Source: Bacteroidota bacterium
GTDB lineage: Bacteria > Bacteroidota > Bacteroidia > Bacteroidales > F082
Direction of reading: 5' to 3'
DNA length: 64,000 nucleotides
Assembly (NCBI GenBank): GCA_013203805.1
Contig: JABMPH010000274.1
Span: 1 to 64,000, forward strand
In this document: positions 37,651-45,946 of the stretch, piece by piece
Position numbering within the stretch: position 1 is the stretch's first letter
Layout of the letters: every line of letters starts with the position of its first letter
Translations under genes and position numbers: made by a program
Notes under the pieces: generated by a model
Databases searched by the model: none
What the model was told of the DNA's origin: nothing
What the model saw: the letters and a program-made list of their open reading frames with translations, nothing else

Positions 37651-39903
37651 ATGAAAAAATTATCTTATTTACTTGCTTTCATTATACTGTTTGGCGGTAT
37701 AAAAGTAAAAGCCGATGAAGGCATGTGGCTACCCATTTTTCTTGAGAGATTGAATTATGTGGATATGGAAAAAATGGGGCTAAAGTTAACCCCTGAAGAA
37801 ATTTACAGTGTTAATAATGGCAGCTTAAAAGATGCCATCGTTGGATTAGCTGATGGACCTACACCTCAAGGTTTCTTTTGTACAGCCGAAATAGTATCAA
37901 GCGAAGGTTTGATGTTTACCAATCACCACTGTGGTTTTGGCAATATCCAGAAACATAGTAGTGTTGAGCACGATTATCTTGCTGATGGATTTTGGGCAAT
38001 GAGTCATGATGAGGAATTACCCAACGAAGGTCTTTCAGCTTCAATTCTGTATCGTATGGAAGATATTACTGATAGCATTATCCCAAATATAAGCGATACT
38101 CTAAAAGGACAAGATCGTAGTGCAGCAATTAAAGAAATTACAACTCGTATTAAAAAGAATTCATCAGAAGATGGAAAATACAATGTGGTTATCAAGAGTT
38201 TCTTTAGCGGAAATGAGTATTATATGTTTGTTTATGAGGTTTTTACAGATGTTCGCTTGGTAGGCGCTCCTCCTTCATCAATTGGAAAATTTGGTGGTGA
38301 TACCGATAACTGGATGTGGCCGCGACATACCGGTGACTTTAGTATTTTCAGAATCTACACCGCCCCTGATGGAAGCCCTGCTGACTATGCTGAAGAAAAC
38401 ATTCCTTTAGTTCCGAAACATTTTCTTCCTGTAAATCTTGACCCAATCAAAGCAAATGATTTTTCGATGATTTGGGGATTCCCGGGAGGAACAGAACGTA
38501 ACCTAACATCTTCAGGTATTGAGTTTAAAGTAAACAACTTCTACCCACCGATTATTGAAGGTTTTGGTAAAAAGCTTGAAGTTTGGAAAGAACACATGAG
38601 TAATAATCAGGAGGTGAAAATTAAATATGCTTCTAAATATGCAGGAACTGCAAATGGTTGGAAACTGTTTATTGGTCAGATGAAAGGAATTAAAGACCTT
38701 GATTTATACAATGAAAAGAAAGCTTTTGAAGATAGTTTCCAAACTTGGGTTGAAGACGATCAGGCAAGAAAAGAAAAATACGGAGATGTACTAGAAGTGA
38801 TTTATCAATCGAATAAAGATAAAGCTGATGGCTATTCCACTTTAATACTAGCCAGTCTTTCAGGAATGGGCGGAGCTGAATTATTGGGTTATGCAAGTGA
38901 TTTTTCTGCATTAAAATCATTCATGGAAGGATACAAAGAGGAAAAAGACAAAAAGAAGAAAGAGAAAAAACTTGAGCAAATTGATAAAGAGGTTGCAAAA
39001 CTTAAAGAAGGAATAACAGGTCAATTTGAGAATTATGATATGGAAACTGACGAAGATGTATTTGCTGCTTTAACAGAATTATATTTTACTAAAGTTCCCA
39101 AAGAAATGCATCCTGAACTACTTGTTGATCTGGTTAAAAAGTTCAAAGGAAATTATAATGAAATAGCAGCCTATGTTTTTGAAAAATCAAATTTCTCAAC
39201 TGAAGCAAAAGTTTTGGCATTTCTTGAAAAACCATCGTTAAAGACATTAGATAAGGATCCAGCATTTGTTCTTGCTTCAGAGTTTAGGACATCAATAATG
39301 GCAGCTTCGGGTAATATTAATAGAGGCGGTGATGAAGTAAAAACTGCCAACAGACTTTTTGTTGAAGGTATTAGAGAAATGCAGCCAGACAAAAAGTTTT
39401 ATCCTGATGCTAATTCAACACTAAGATTTTCTTATGGAAAAGTATTGGATTACTACCCAAAAGATGCTGTACATTTTGATTATGTTACTCACTTAAGTGG
39501 AGTAATTGCCAAAGAAGATCCTGAAAATGACGAGTTTATTGTTCCAGCAAAGCTTGTTGAATTATACAACAATAAGGACTATGGCAGATACGGACAGGAT
39601 GATAAAATGATAGTTTGCTACCTATCTAATAATGATATCACCGGAGGTAATTCTGGATCACCAGTTATGAATGGTAATGGTGAGCTCAAGGGAATTGCAT
39701 TTGATGGTAACTGGGAAGCCATGAGCAGCGACATTGCTTTTGCTCCAAAACTCCAGCGTACAATTGTTGTAGACATTAATTATGTGCTTTTCATTATTGA
39801 CAAATTTGCCGGAGCAAAACATCTTATTGATGAACTATCAATTGTTGTAACTCCTCCTGCACCAATGCCATTAGTGGAAGAAGCTGCAGTTATCATTAAC
39901 TAG
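37651..39903 (+). CDS. S46-family dipeptidyl peptidase, DPP7 type
   Basis: The 750-residue protein has a signal peptide (about 1-21) followed by DEGMWLP, the S46 mature N-terminus. The chymotrypsin-like triad is His in TNHHCG (about 92), Asp229 (HTGDFSIFR) and Ser668 (GGNSGSP); a helical domain is inserted at about 370-510. Eighteen residues after the serine is Gly (FDGNWE), as in DPP7 with hydrophobic P1 preference. DPP11, specific for Asp/Glu, has Arg there. It releases N-terminal dipeptides in the periplasm, typical of asaccharolytic Bacteroidota. Confidence 0.93.
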   Translation: MKKLSYLLAFIILFGGIKVKADEGMWLPIFLERLNYVDMEKMGLKLTPEEIYSVNNGSLKDAIVGLADGPTPQGFFCTAEIVSSEGLMFTNHHCGFGNIQKHSSVEHDYLADGFWAMSHDEELPNEGLSASILYRMEDITDSIIPNISDTLKGQDRSAAIKEITTRIKKNSSEDGKYNVVIKSFFSGNEYYMFVYEVFTDVRLVGAPPSSIGKFGGDTDNWMWPRHTGDFSIFRIYTAPDGSPADYAEENIPLVPKHFLPVNLDPIKANDFSMIWGFPGGTERNLTSSGIEFKVNNFYPPIIEGFGKKLEVWKEHMSNNQEVKIKYASKYAGTANGWKLFIGQMKGIKDLDLYNEKKAFEDSFQTWVEDDQARKEKYGDVLEVIYQSNKDKADGYSTLILASLSGMGGAELLGYASDFSALKSFMEGYKEEKDKKKKEKKLEQIDKEVAKLKEGITGQFENYDMETDEDVFAALTELYFTKVPKEMHPELLVDLVKKFKGNYNEIAAYVFEKSNFSTEAKVLAFLEKPSLKTLDKDPAFVLASEFRTSIMAASGNINRGGDEVKTANRLFVEGIREMQPDKKFYPDANSTLRFSYGKVLDYYPKDAVHFDYVTHLSGVIAKEDPENDEFIVPAKLVELYNNKDYGRYGQDDKMIVCYLSNNDITGGNSGSPVMNGNGELKGIAFDGNWEAMSSDIAFAPKLQRTIVVDINYVLFIIDKFAGAKHLIDELSIVVTPPAPMPLVEEAAVIIN

Positions 39904-39924
39904 AAATATTGTTAGTATAAAATC

Positions 39925-39958
39925 AAAAGCCGTTTTGAACATTATCAAAACGGCTTTT
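39925..39958. terminator. Terminator between the S46 peptidase gene and the MobB-like gene
   Basis: AAAAGCCGTTTTGA and TCAAAACGGCTTTT form a perfect 14-bp stem with a 6-base loop and T runs on the plus strand. The minus strand is also T-rich after the stem, so it may serve both convergent genes. Confidence 0.92.
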
Positions 39959-39982
39959 TTATTACCATTATTAAAAAAGAAA

Positions 39983-40558
39983 CTAATTCATATTAAGAGT
40001 ATTTTGCATAACTTTTTTAATCTGCCAGTCACCGGAATTATAATTCACCTGAAAATTAATGGACTCTTGAGAAAAATCTTCTTGTAGTATTATTTTGTTG
40101 GCCTTATCTAAATTTGAAATATATGACTCTTTTGTTTCATCAGCATTTTCACCTACAACCAGTATATGATATCCTGGTTTGTAAGAACTGGCAAAGGATC
40201 CTGATTCACAAACAATCGGGGAGTTATCAGGAATCAACTTTCTAAGTACGTTATAGATAAAAGGTAGGTCATTATCGGTACACCGAACAAAGTAAACTGA
40301 AGAAGCTCCGGCAACTAACATTCGCGAACTGTCCTTTCCTGATCTTGTATCAAGTTCGCGATAAATACTAAATCTGTGATCTTCATAAACAAGCACCTGT
40401 TTATTTTCAGTTATGTGAAAATGAGGTGAGATCTTCAATCCAGTTACTTGGTCCGTCTTTGCCAACTGACTTATTATATGACAGGCTACGGTAGTTTTAC
40501 CGCAATTACGACCAGAGCCAGATATCAGGATTACGTTGTTAAAATTAATTTTCGCCAT
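39983..40558 (-). CDS. MobB-like P-loop NTPase
   Basis: The 191-residue protein has the P-loop SGSGRNCGKTT near residue 15 and a layout like MobB (molybdopterin-guanine-dinucleotide accessory protein): GLKISPHFH, SRMLVAGASSVYF, ESGSFASSYKPG. ATG at 40558 is chosen because an earlier in-frame codon overlaps the upstream gene. MobB proteins bind GTP and help MobA attach nucleotide to molybdopterin. The match is by pattern, not strong identity, and the C-terminal 60 residues are unusual. It is downstream of tauE in the same transcript; a mobA-like gene lies at 54764-55330. Confidence 0.6.
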   Translation of the reverse strand: MAKINFNNVILISGSGRNCGKTTVACHIISQLAKTDQVTGLKISPHFHITENKQVLVYEDHRFSIYRELDTRSGKDSSRMLVAGASSVYFVRCTDNDLPFIYNVLRKLIPDNSPIVCESGSFASSYKPGYHILVVGENADETKESYISNLDKANKIILQEDFSQESINFQVNYNSGDWQIKKVMQNTLNMN

Positions 40559-40563
40559 GTCCA

Positions 40564-41307
40564 CTAAATCCAAAACAATTTAATACTTGCTAATAATAAT
40601 ACAAAAGCAAGTAAATACCTCAACCTAACTAATGAAAACCTGTAGCTGCCACTATAGGCGCCTAGTATGCCGCCAACCAAGGCAACAATTACCCAGGACA
40701 TCAATTGAGGGCTGAAACTTATATCAGTTGTTAATAGTCCAAAAATTCCGGCAGCAGAGTTTAAGAAAATAAAAAGAGCAGAAATTGCTGCTGTTTCTTT
40801 AACATTTGCCCATCCCAACAAAAGCAATATTGGGCTCAATATAATACCACCCCCAATTCCTATCAAACCAGAGAAAAATCCCAATAACGCTCCAATTATA
40901 AGAGCTATAATGAAATTGAATGGTATAATTTGCTGCTGATTTTTATTAGGTGTATAAACCATCCTGGCAACAGCAACAATTAAAAATACTCCGAGTATAT
41001 ACTTAAATATCTGAGGATCGATGAAAATACGAGCGCCAATAAACGCCATTGGTATTGAACCTATTATAAAGGGTAGTAATAATTTTCTCTTAAAATATCC
41101 ACCTTTATAATATGCATAAAACGAAACTCCGGCAACAAAAAGGTTTAATGTTAGTGCTGAGGCTCTCATGAAAATTGTGGAAATACCAAACAAAGCCATC
41201 AAGGCCAGATACCCACTGGCTCCTCCGTGTCCAACAGAAGCATACATGAAAGCCACTATAAATAATGCAAACAAAAACAATATGTTGAGTTCCATAAACA
41301 CAAGCAT
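40564..41307 (-). CDS. TauE/SafE-family (TSUP) membrane transporter
   Basis: The 247-residue protein has eight predicted helices and the two family repeats, ASVGHGGASGYLALMALFG and GLIGIGGGIILSPILLLLG. TSUP proteins move sulfite, sulfonates or other oxyanions. ATG at 41307 is used because it lies 7 bases after GGAG; longer versions would run into the structured leader. The leader (41308-41481) and the MobB-like gene downstream suggest a link to molybdate, tungstate or cofactor metabolism, while cysteate synthase elsewhere in the window would fit sulfite. Confidence 0.85.
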   Translation of the reverse strand: MLVFMELNILFLFALFIVAFMYASVGHGGASGYLALMALFGISTIFMRASALTLNLFVAGVSFYAYYKGGYFKRKLLLPFIIGSIPMAFIGARIFIDPQIFKYILGVFLIVAVARMVYTPNKNQQQIIPFNFIIALIIGALLGFFSGLIGIGGGIILSPILLLLGWANVKETAAISALFIFLNSAAGIFGLLTTDISFSPQLMSWVIVALVGGILGAYSGSYRFSLVRLRYLLAFVLLLASIKLFWI

Positions 41308-41481
41308 TACAAAACTCCGCCTACAATGGAAATGGGTAAAACAATCCCATGGATTGTTAACATACCTCCTTTCCAAGTCATTCTGCAATAGCAGAAATCG
41401 GGAGGATGATTGGTTTCCCTATCATCCCATCGGTACTATTTCCATGTGTAACTACATTTAGGGAAAAGCACTCGGAGTTTT
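41308..41481 (-). promoter_or_regulatory. Structured 5' leader, riboswitch-like (possible Moco/Tuco family)
   Basis: Read on the minus strand, a 9-bp closing stem (AAAACTCCG at 41473-41481 with CGGAGTTTT at 41311-41319) encloses a multibranch structure. ATGGAAAT pairs with ATTTCCAT (41438-41447 with 41323-41333). Three hairpins lie inside: GGATGAT/ATCATCC with loop AGGGAAACCA (41404-41427), TTCTGC/GCAGAA (41381-41396) and AACAATCC/GGATTGTT (41340-41358). CTCC/GGAG (near 41401 and 41366) can close around the second hairpin. The GGAG Shine-Dalgarno of tauE, 7 bases before its ATG, is inside the closing stem, so folding should block translation. Gene content suggests the molybdenum/tungsten cofactor class, but I recall its consensus only roughly. 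Confidence 0.6.
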
Positions 41482-41516
41482 ATTATTTAAAAATAATATG
41501 CTTAATAAAGCAATCG

Positions 41517-41524
41517 CAAAAGTA
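41517..41524 (-). promoter_or_regulatory. -7 box of the tauE-mobB-like transcript
   Basis: On the minus strand TACTTTTG fits TANNTTTG and lies about 36 bases before the closing stem of the structured leader. That would start the RNA some 25-30 bases ahead of the fold. No convincing -33 element. Confidence 0.4.
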
Positions 41525-41769
41525 GTTTTTTTTAAGTTGAAACGCAGGGTATCTTTGGTGATTATTTTATTGTCAATCCGAGAATAATAATGGGGTAAGA
41601 AATTCATCGTAAGCCATCGTTTGTTAATTGTTATATATTAACCGTTATGATGAGTAATGTGTTTCAATTAGACGATTATTGCAATAAATCAACTTATCCC
41701 ATAAACCAAATATCATAGACAATTCGTTATCGAACAATTGCACTATTCGTTCAATTCCAGGAAAAGGCA
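41525..41769. other. Intergenic region upstream of the tauE promoter
   Basis: This stretch separates the tauE promoter from the stop of the 609-residue protein gene at 41770. Together with the leader it forms a gap of about 460 bases without protein genes. I see no repeat, hairpin terminator or coding pattern in it. Confidence 0.4.
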
Positions 41770-43599
41770 CTATGAAGAAGTTACAACAACAGGAGTAAGT
41801 TTGTGTCGCTTTTCAATTTCCATATAGAGAATATGCAAGGCTTGTTTACTTGCTTCAAGATCACTCATTATCTTTGATTTTGTATCCTCAAACTTATCCT
41901 TCATCTCATCAAACAAACCTGAATAATAGCTTACACCTTCCTTTAAATTATTTGCAAAAGTTAGCAAATACTTCTCCTGTTTGTTAGTCCTTGATATTTT
42001 GGTTTCTTCAATCTTATTTTTAAGATATTCAATATAGATACTAAGCTCTTTAATAAACATATTTGGGCGATCATTTCTTGTGATGATATTCGACCTGCCA
42101 TAAATATGATCTATCATTTCTTTCAAACTTTTAATTTTTGAAAAATATGCCAAATTTGGACCTGGACAAACTGATACTCCTTCACCTTCTACTTTTGTAT
42201 CAAGTTTATTAATCAACAAAGTTGCTGTGCTTAATCCAACACAAATACATGATTTATCAATTATCTTATCATAACTCTTTTGATGTTCATTGGATGATAA
42301 TCCTTTGGCATCTAATTCTTTTATCTTCAATCGTTGATATCGATGAGATGCAGTACAAATTGGTTTTTCGGTAAATTCAGTGTTTGATACGAGGAATTTT
42401 TTTGGACATAAACTTCCCGGTCTACCCTTTTCAGCTAAAGCCAATTTTTCGATATCTTTAGTATTCCCCCTGAGGCTATTAAAAGGAACTCCCAATGGTG
42501 AAATATTGCTTAAATAAAGATCGTCTTCTGTTGCTTCAGCTAACTCATTTAGAGTATAATCATCCACATTTGTTACTTCGGGAACCAATAAGAAAGGACT
42601 TCCCCAACCTACTGAATCCATTCCATAATGATCCATTAAAAACTGATGTTCTTCCGCAGTTCCAACACCCCCTTGAGCGGTAATTTTAAGTGGCAGAACC
42701 TCAGCTGGTACCGTACGGTTTTTGGCAGCTAAGGCAGCTGCTAAAATTTCATGTATGGAATATGTGAGGTCATTCCTGTTCTGTTTAAACTCAGATAAAA
42801 TTGGTCCCAGCAGAAAACCATCGGTAGCAAAGGCATGACCTCCACAATTAAGACCTGATTCGATTCTATATTCACTAACCCACAATCCTTTTTTAGCAAA
42901 GAATTTACCCTGAATTAATGCTGAACGATAATCGCTAACTTTCAGAATAATTTTCTTTTTAATAAAACCTTCCTCATTTGGGAAGAAATCATTAAAACTT
43001 TCCATATAGCTGTATAATCTTGGGCTCATCCCTGCCGATATTACAACAGACGAGTTTAGATCACTTGTTGCAAAACCTCTAATAGCCGCATGTGCATCAT
43101 TATATTCAATTGGCAACTTCTCACCGTTAGCGTAGTTAGCCTTATCAATTTTGGTCATGATATTAACATCAATACTACCCATTGATAAATTTTCTTTAAG
43201 CCATTTTTTTATTTCAACAACATTAAAGTACTTTTCGGTTAAACTTTCGAATTCCTTTTTAAGTTCAGAGGTATCGGGCAACATACTGAAGTATTCTTTT
43301 ATCTCATGCCTTTTTTCAAGTGTAGCATTTTTGAATTCTTCAAATTTCTTTTCTGCCTGCTCATTGAGCAGGTTTAAATATGACCTTATACGTTTAGCAC
43401 GGAAATCTTCGAATTTTTCTGTAATCTCATGATATGGTACTTCGAATTTTTCACTATACATTTTTCTTAATTTCTCAAGAAGAACATCATCTACTAAGGA
43501 TATAACTGAATCTATACCAAATTGACTCACTTTTAACGGAGTATCAACTGTAAATCCAATTCCCATTACCGGTATATGAAACGAATGCTTTTTATTCAT
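41770..43599 (-). CDS. Conserved protein of unknown function with a TIM-barrel-like core and cysteine-rich region
   Basis: I do not recognise this 609-residue protein by name. The first 120 residues are charged and helical after a start like an FMN-barrel strand (PVMGIGFTVDTPLKV). The middle (about 160-400) has barrel-like motifs (FATSDLNSSVVISAGMSP, NCGGHAFATDGFLLGP, KITAQGGVGTAEEHQFLM) reminiscent of nitronate monooxygenase, PfaD or glutamate-synthase-type flavoenzymes. At about 405-500 several cysteines follow (SLCPKKF, KPICTASH, KSCICVG, VCPGPN) and could hold an iron-sulfur cluster. The C-terminal 100 residues look coiled-coil. There is no signal peptide, so it is cytoplasmic. It is monocistronic. 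Confidence 0.75.
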   Translation of the reverse strand: MNKKHSFHIPVMGIGFTVDTPLKVSQFGIDSVISLVDDVLLEKLRKMYSEKFEVPYHEITEKFEDFRAKRIRSYLNLLNEQAEKKFEEFKNATLEKRHEIKEYFSMLPDTSELKKEFESLTEKYFNVVEIKKWLKENLSMGSIDVNIMTKIDKANYANGEKLPIEYNDAHAAIRGFATSDLNSSVVISAGMSPRLYSYMESFNDFFPNEEGFIKKKIILKVSDYRSALIQGKFFAKKGLWVSEYRIESGLNCGGHAFATDGFLLGPILSEFKQNRNDLTYSIHEILAAALAAKNRTVPAEVLPLKITAQGGVGTAEEHQFLMDHYGMDSVGWGSPFLLVPEVTNVDDYTLNELAEATEDDLYLSNISPLGVPFNSLRGNTKDIEKLALAEKGRPGSLCPKKFLVSNTEFTEKPICTASHRYQRLKIKELDAKGLSSNEHQKSYDKIIDKSCICVGLSTATLLINKLDTKVEGEGVSVCPGPNLAYFSKIKSLKEMIDHIYGRSNIITRNDRPNMFIKELSIYIEYLKNKIEETKISRTNKQEKYLLTFANNLKEGVSYYSGLFDEMKDKFEDTKSKIMSDLEASKQALHILYMEIEKRHKLTPVVVTSS

Positions 43600-43788
43600 C
43601 TTTCACTATATTTTGAATGAAATTCCTTGTCAAACGCTAATTTACAAGCAATTGAATAATTCAAGAGACTTCACTTTTTCGTAATTACTAGCCACAAAGA
43701 TACAACAAAACTGGACCAACGGGTGTTATAAAATCATAAATAATTATGTATTACGATATTGCAGATTATATTTAGCCTAAATATCTAT

Positions 43789-44574
43789 TTATTTAATGCT
43801 TGTAAGAAACTCATTAACAGCAATCCAATACTCCTCTCCCCCTCGTTGTGATTTCCAAAGCGCACGAGAACCGTGATGGCCTTCACCTAAAGGCTCAAAC
43901 AATATTTGACTATCATTCATGTCTACATTTTGCAAAAGTGATTTAACTCCTTCAGCCTCTCTTTTTGATGAAGTAACAAACATTGGTTTTTCAAATCCAG
44001 ACAAGACATCGATTAGTGAACCTTTGTAATCTGATAAGTAATTACCCGGACTAAATGCAACAACAGCACCTACATTATTATTTTCTGCAGCTATGTACAA
44101 TGCCAAAGTGGAAGAATATGAACTTCCCCAAAGGATAATTGGTTTTCCGTACCTTGCAACTGCATAGTTAATCGCAGCTATAATATCAGGTTCAGCATCA
44201 ATATAATCGGTATCTTTTCCATCTTCCAAAGCTCGAATTGCAGTTTCGTTAATTTTGTTACCAATTGGACCTCCCGATCGTTGATCAATTGCTATACAAT
44301 TAAAACCCAGCTTATTCAATTTTTGAGCTATACCTTCATATTCAAACTTATTAAATCGTGCCTGATGACAGAGAACAATAACCGGTGAGTCCTTACTTAT
44401 ATCGTAAATATTGGCGCTTATCATTAAACTATCCAGAGAAGGAAACTCCACAGCAATTGGATCACTAACTTGCTTAGCATCTGCTATATTCTCTTGCGCC
44501 GAAGAACTGCCTTGGTTGCAACAATTCAATAGGATTGCACTTATTAATACCGTGATTAAAATTATATTTTTCAT
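43789..44574 (-). CDS. Alpha/beta-hydrolase lipoprotein
   Basis: The 261-residue protein has a lipoprotein signal (lipobox LLNCC) and an alpha/beta-hydrolase fold. Its nucleophile elbow is GSSYSS, in the strand LWGSSYSS, with a probable acid in the following strands and a His in EGHHGSR near residue 235. VLCHQARFNKFEY provides the oxyanion region. This resembles dienelactone-hydrolase or esterase-like families; the substrate is unknown. It lies 3 bases downstream of the SDR gene, so they form a two-gene operon. Confidence 0.8.
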   Translation of the reverse strand: MKNIILITVLISAILLNCCNQGSSSAQENIADAKQVSDPIAVEFPSLDSLMISANIYDISKDSPVIVLCHQARFNKFEYEGIAQKLNKLGFNCIAIDQRSGGPIGNKINETAIRALEDGKDTDYIDAEPDIIAAINYAVARYGKPIILWGSSYSSTLALYIAAENNNVGAVVAFSPGNYLSDYKGSLIDVLSGFEKPMFVTSSKREAEGVKSLLQNVDMNDSQILFEPLGEGHHGSRALWKSQRGGEEYWIAVNEFLTSIK

Positions 44575-44577
44575 TGT

Positions 44578-45513
44578 TTAGGTTTTGGGATAATCTGTTT
44601 TTATTATTTCTTTAATACCATCTTTATATGAAGTAGGTTTATACTTAAATCTGTTTTCAAATTTGCCACTATCAAAAACATAATCTCTGTTGTATTGATA
44701 TATCATTTCAACCATCTCTTTCATGATTGGTACAAATAACCCAATTATTCTAACGAGGAATTTTGGTACTACCTGATACTTTGAAGCCACTTTCATTTCT
44801 TTGGCAATTACACTAATCCACTCTTCGCCTGTTAAAGGATTTGAAGCTGTTGGTAAATGCCAAACCTGATTATATGCATCATCTGTATTACCAAGAATTG
44901 CGGTTGATTTACCGGCATCGGGTGTATATGTAAATGAGTGCTTGAATTTTGCTGACCCCATCCAATTTGCTTTTTTACCCAGACTTAAGGGCTTGAAAAC
45001 AGTTTCGGTTAACATGCTTGTGTTTGCTATTGAAGGGCCATAAAAATCAGCACATCTGGCAATTAATGCCACTAGTTTTCCTTTCGTAACTTCATCCATT
45101 ATCAATGCAGCCATCATAGCCCTAACCTTTCCCTTTTTACTTGGAGGATTAATTGGTGTTTCTTCAGTCATTCCATCCAAATAATTGGAATCGTACATGT
45201 AAATATTATCGAAAAAAACCAATTTGGCATTATGCTTTTTACATGCTGAAATTACATTTGAAATTAGTATTGGCCAGTTTTCCTTCCATGTTTTTAAACT
45301 ATATGGAAATCCCACCGTTACATAAACAATATCTGAACCCTCAACTGCTTTATCCACCTCATCGGGAACAAGCAAATCAGCTGACATAATTATATCCGTT
45401 TCGTTTACTTTTACTGGCTTTCTACTTACTAATCTTATATCATCAGTATATTCCCTTAGTGCTTTTGCGAGTTCTATTCCAATTGCTCCACCTGAGCCAA
45501 GTATTGTTTGCAT
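44578..45513 (-). CDS. Atypical NAD(P)-binding SDR-family protein
   Basis: The 311-residue protein starts at ATG 45513, directly before the nucleotide-binding motif LGSGGAIGIELAKAL. Features include DIVYVTVGFPYSLKTW, KLVFFDNIYMYDSNY and ARCADFYGPS, typical of extended epimerase-like SDRs. The YxxxK active-site pair is not evident, so it may bind NAD(P) without classical dehydrogenase chemistry. It pairs with the lipoprotein hydrolase gene. Function unknown. Confidence 0.75.
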   Translation of the reverse strand: MQTILGSGGAIGIELAKALREYTDDIRLVSRKPVKVNETDIIMSADLLVPDEVDKAVEGSDIVYVTVGFPYSLKTWKENWPILISNVISACKKHNAKLVFFDNIYMYDSNYLDGMTEETPINPPSKKGKVRAMMAALIMDEVTKGKLVALIARCADFYGPSIANTSMLTETVFKPLSLGKKANWMGSAKFKHSFTYTPDAGKSTAILGNTDDAYNQVWHLPTASNPLTGEEWISVIAKEMKVASKYQVVPKFLVRIIGLFVPIMKEMVEMIYQYNRDYVFDSGKFENRFKYKPTSYKDGIKEIIKTDYPKT

Positions 45514-45670
45514 AGTTATAGAGTTTTTATTAAACAAAAATATACAAATGACCATATAAAATAGATCGCTATAAAATTAAATCAATAACAGTTTTATATT
45601 CGTACCACAATCTTTCACAGCTATATATTCGCAAAACCTCAGTTGAATATCCTTTTGAAATTACATCAAA

Positions 45671-45694
45671 CCACCTTCGGTGGGAGTTTTTTTT
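45671..45694 (+). terminator. Orphan terminator hairpin (possible 3' end of a small RNA)
   Basis: CCACC, loop TTC, GGTGG, then GAG and eight T residues. No plus-strand protein gene ends upstream, so it may end a small RNA from the preceding 100 bases. Confidence 0.5.
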
Positions 45695-45880
45695 GGATAT
45701 GTTAATTAGTTGAGATAGCAGGTTCTGGAGGTCTATAATTAGTTAACTGTTTTATTTTCCGATTTTCCCCTTCCAATTGGTATATTCATTTTAATAAACA
45801 GCGAGCTGTTTTTTGTGCCGGAAATATTTTCATCATATCTACAAAACCTTAGTAATATTTATCCTTTCTATAAATCTGGT

Positions 45881-45888
45881 TACTTTTG
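45881..45888 (+). promoter_or_regulatory. Promoter box of the PNGase-like gene
   Basis: TACTTTTG matches TANNTTTG; TTTA lies 19 bases upstream (45858-45861) at the -33 place. The leader would be about 50 bases to the ATG at 45947. Confidence 0.45.
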
Positions 45889-45946
45889 TAACAACCATTT
45901 TTATGACTGGGTTGTCATAATTTTACAAACACTAATAAAATACACT

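Larger units (their letters stand above)
45514..45946. other. Divergent intergenic region with orphan terminator and promoter
   Basis: This 433-base region between the SDR and the PNGase-like gene holds a plus-strand terminator-like hairpin (45671-45694) not preceded by any plus-strand gene, and a promoter-like box (45881-45888). The open frame extending upstream of ATG 45947 is not signal-peptide-like and is taken as non-coding. Confidence 0.5.

Noticed and set aside
45815-45946. Upstream extension of the PNGase-like reading frame
   Set aside because: A promoter-like box lies inside it and the signal peptide begins only at ATG 45947.
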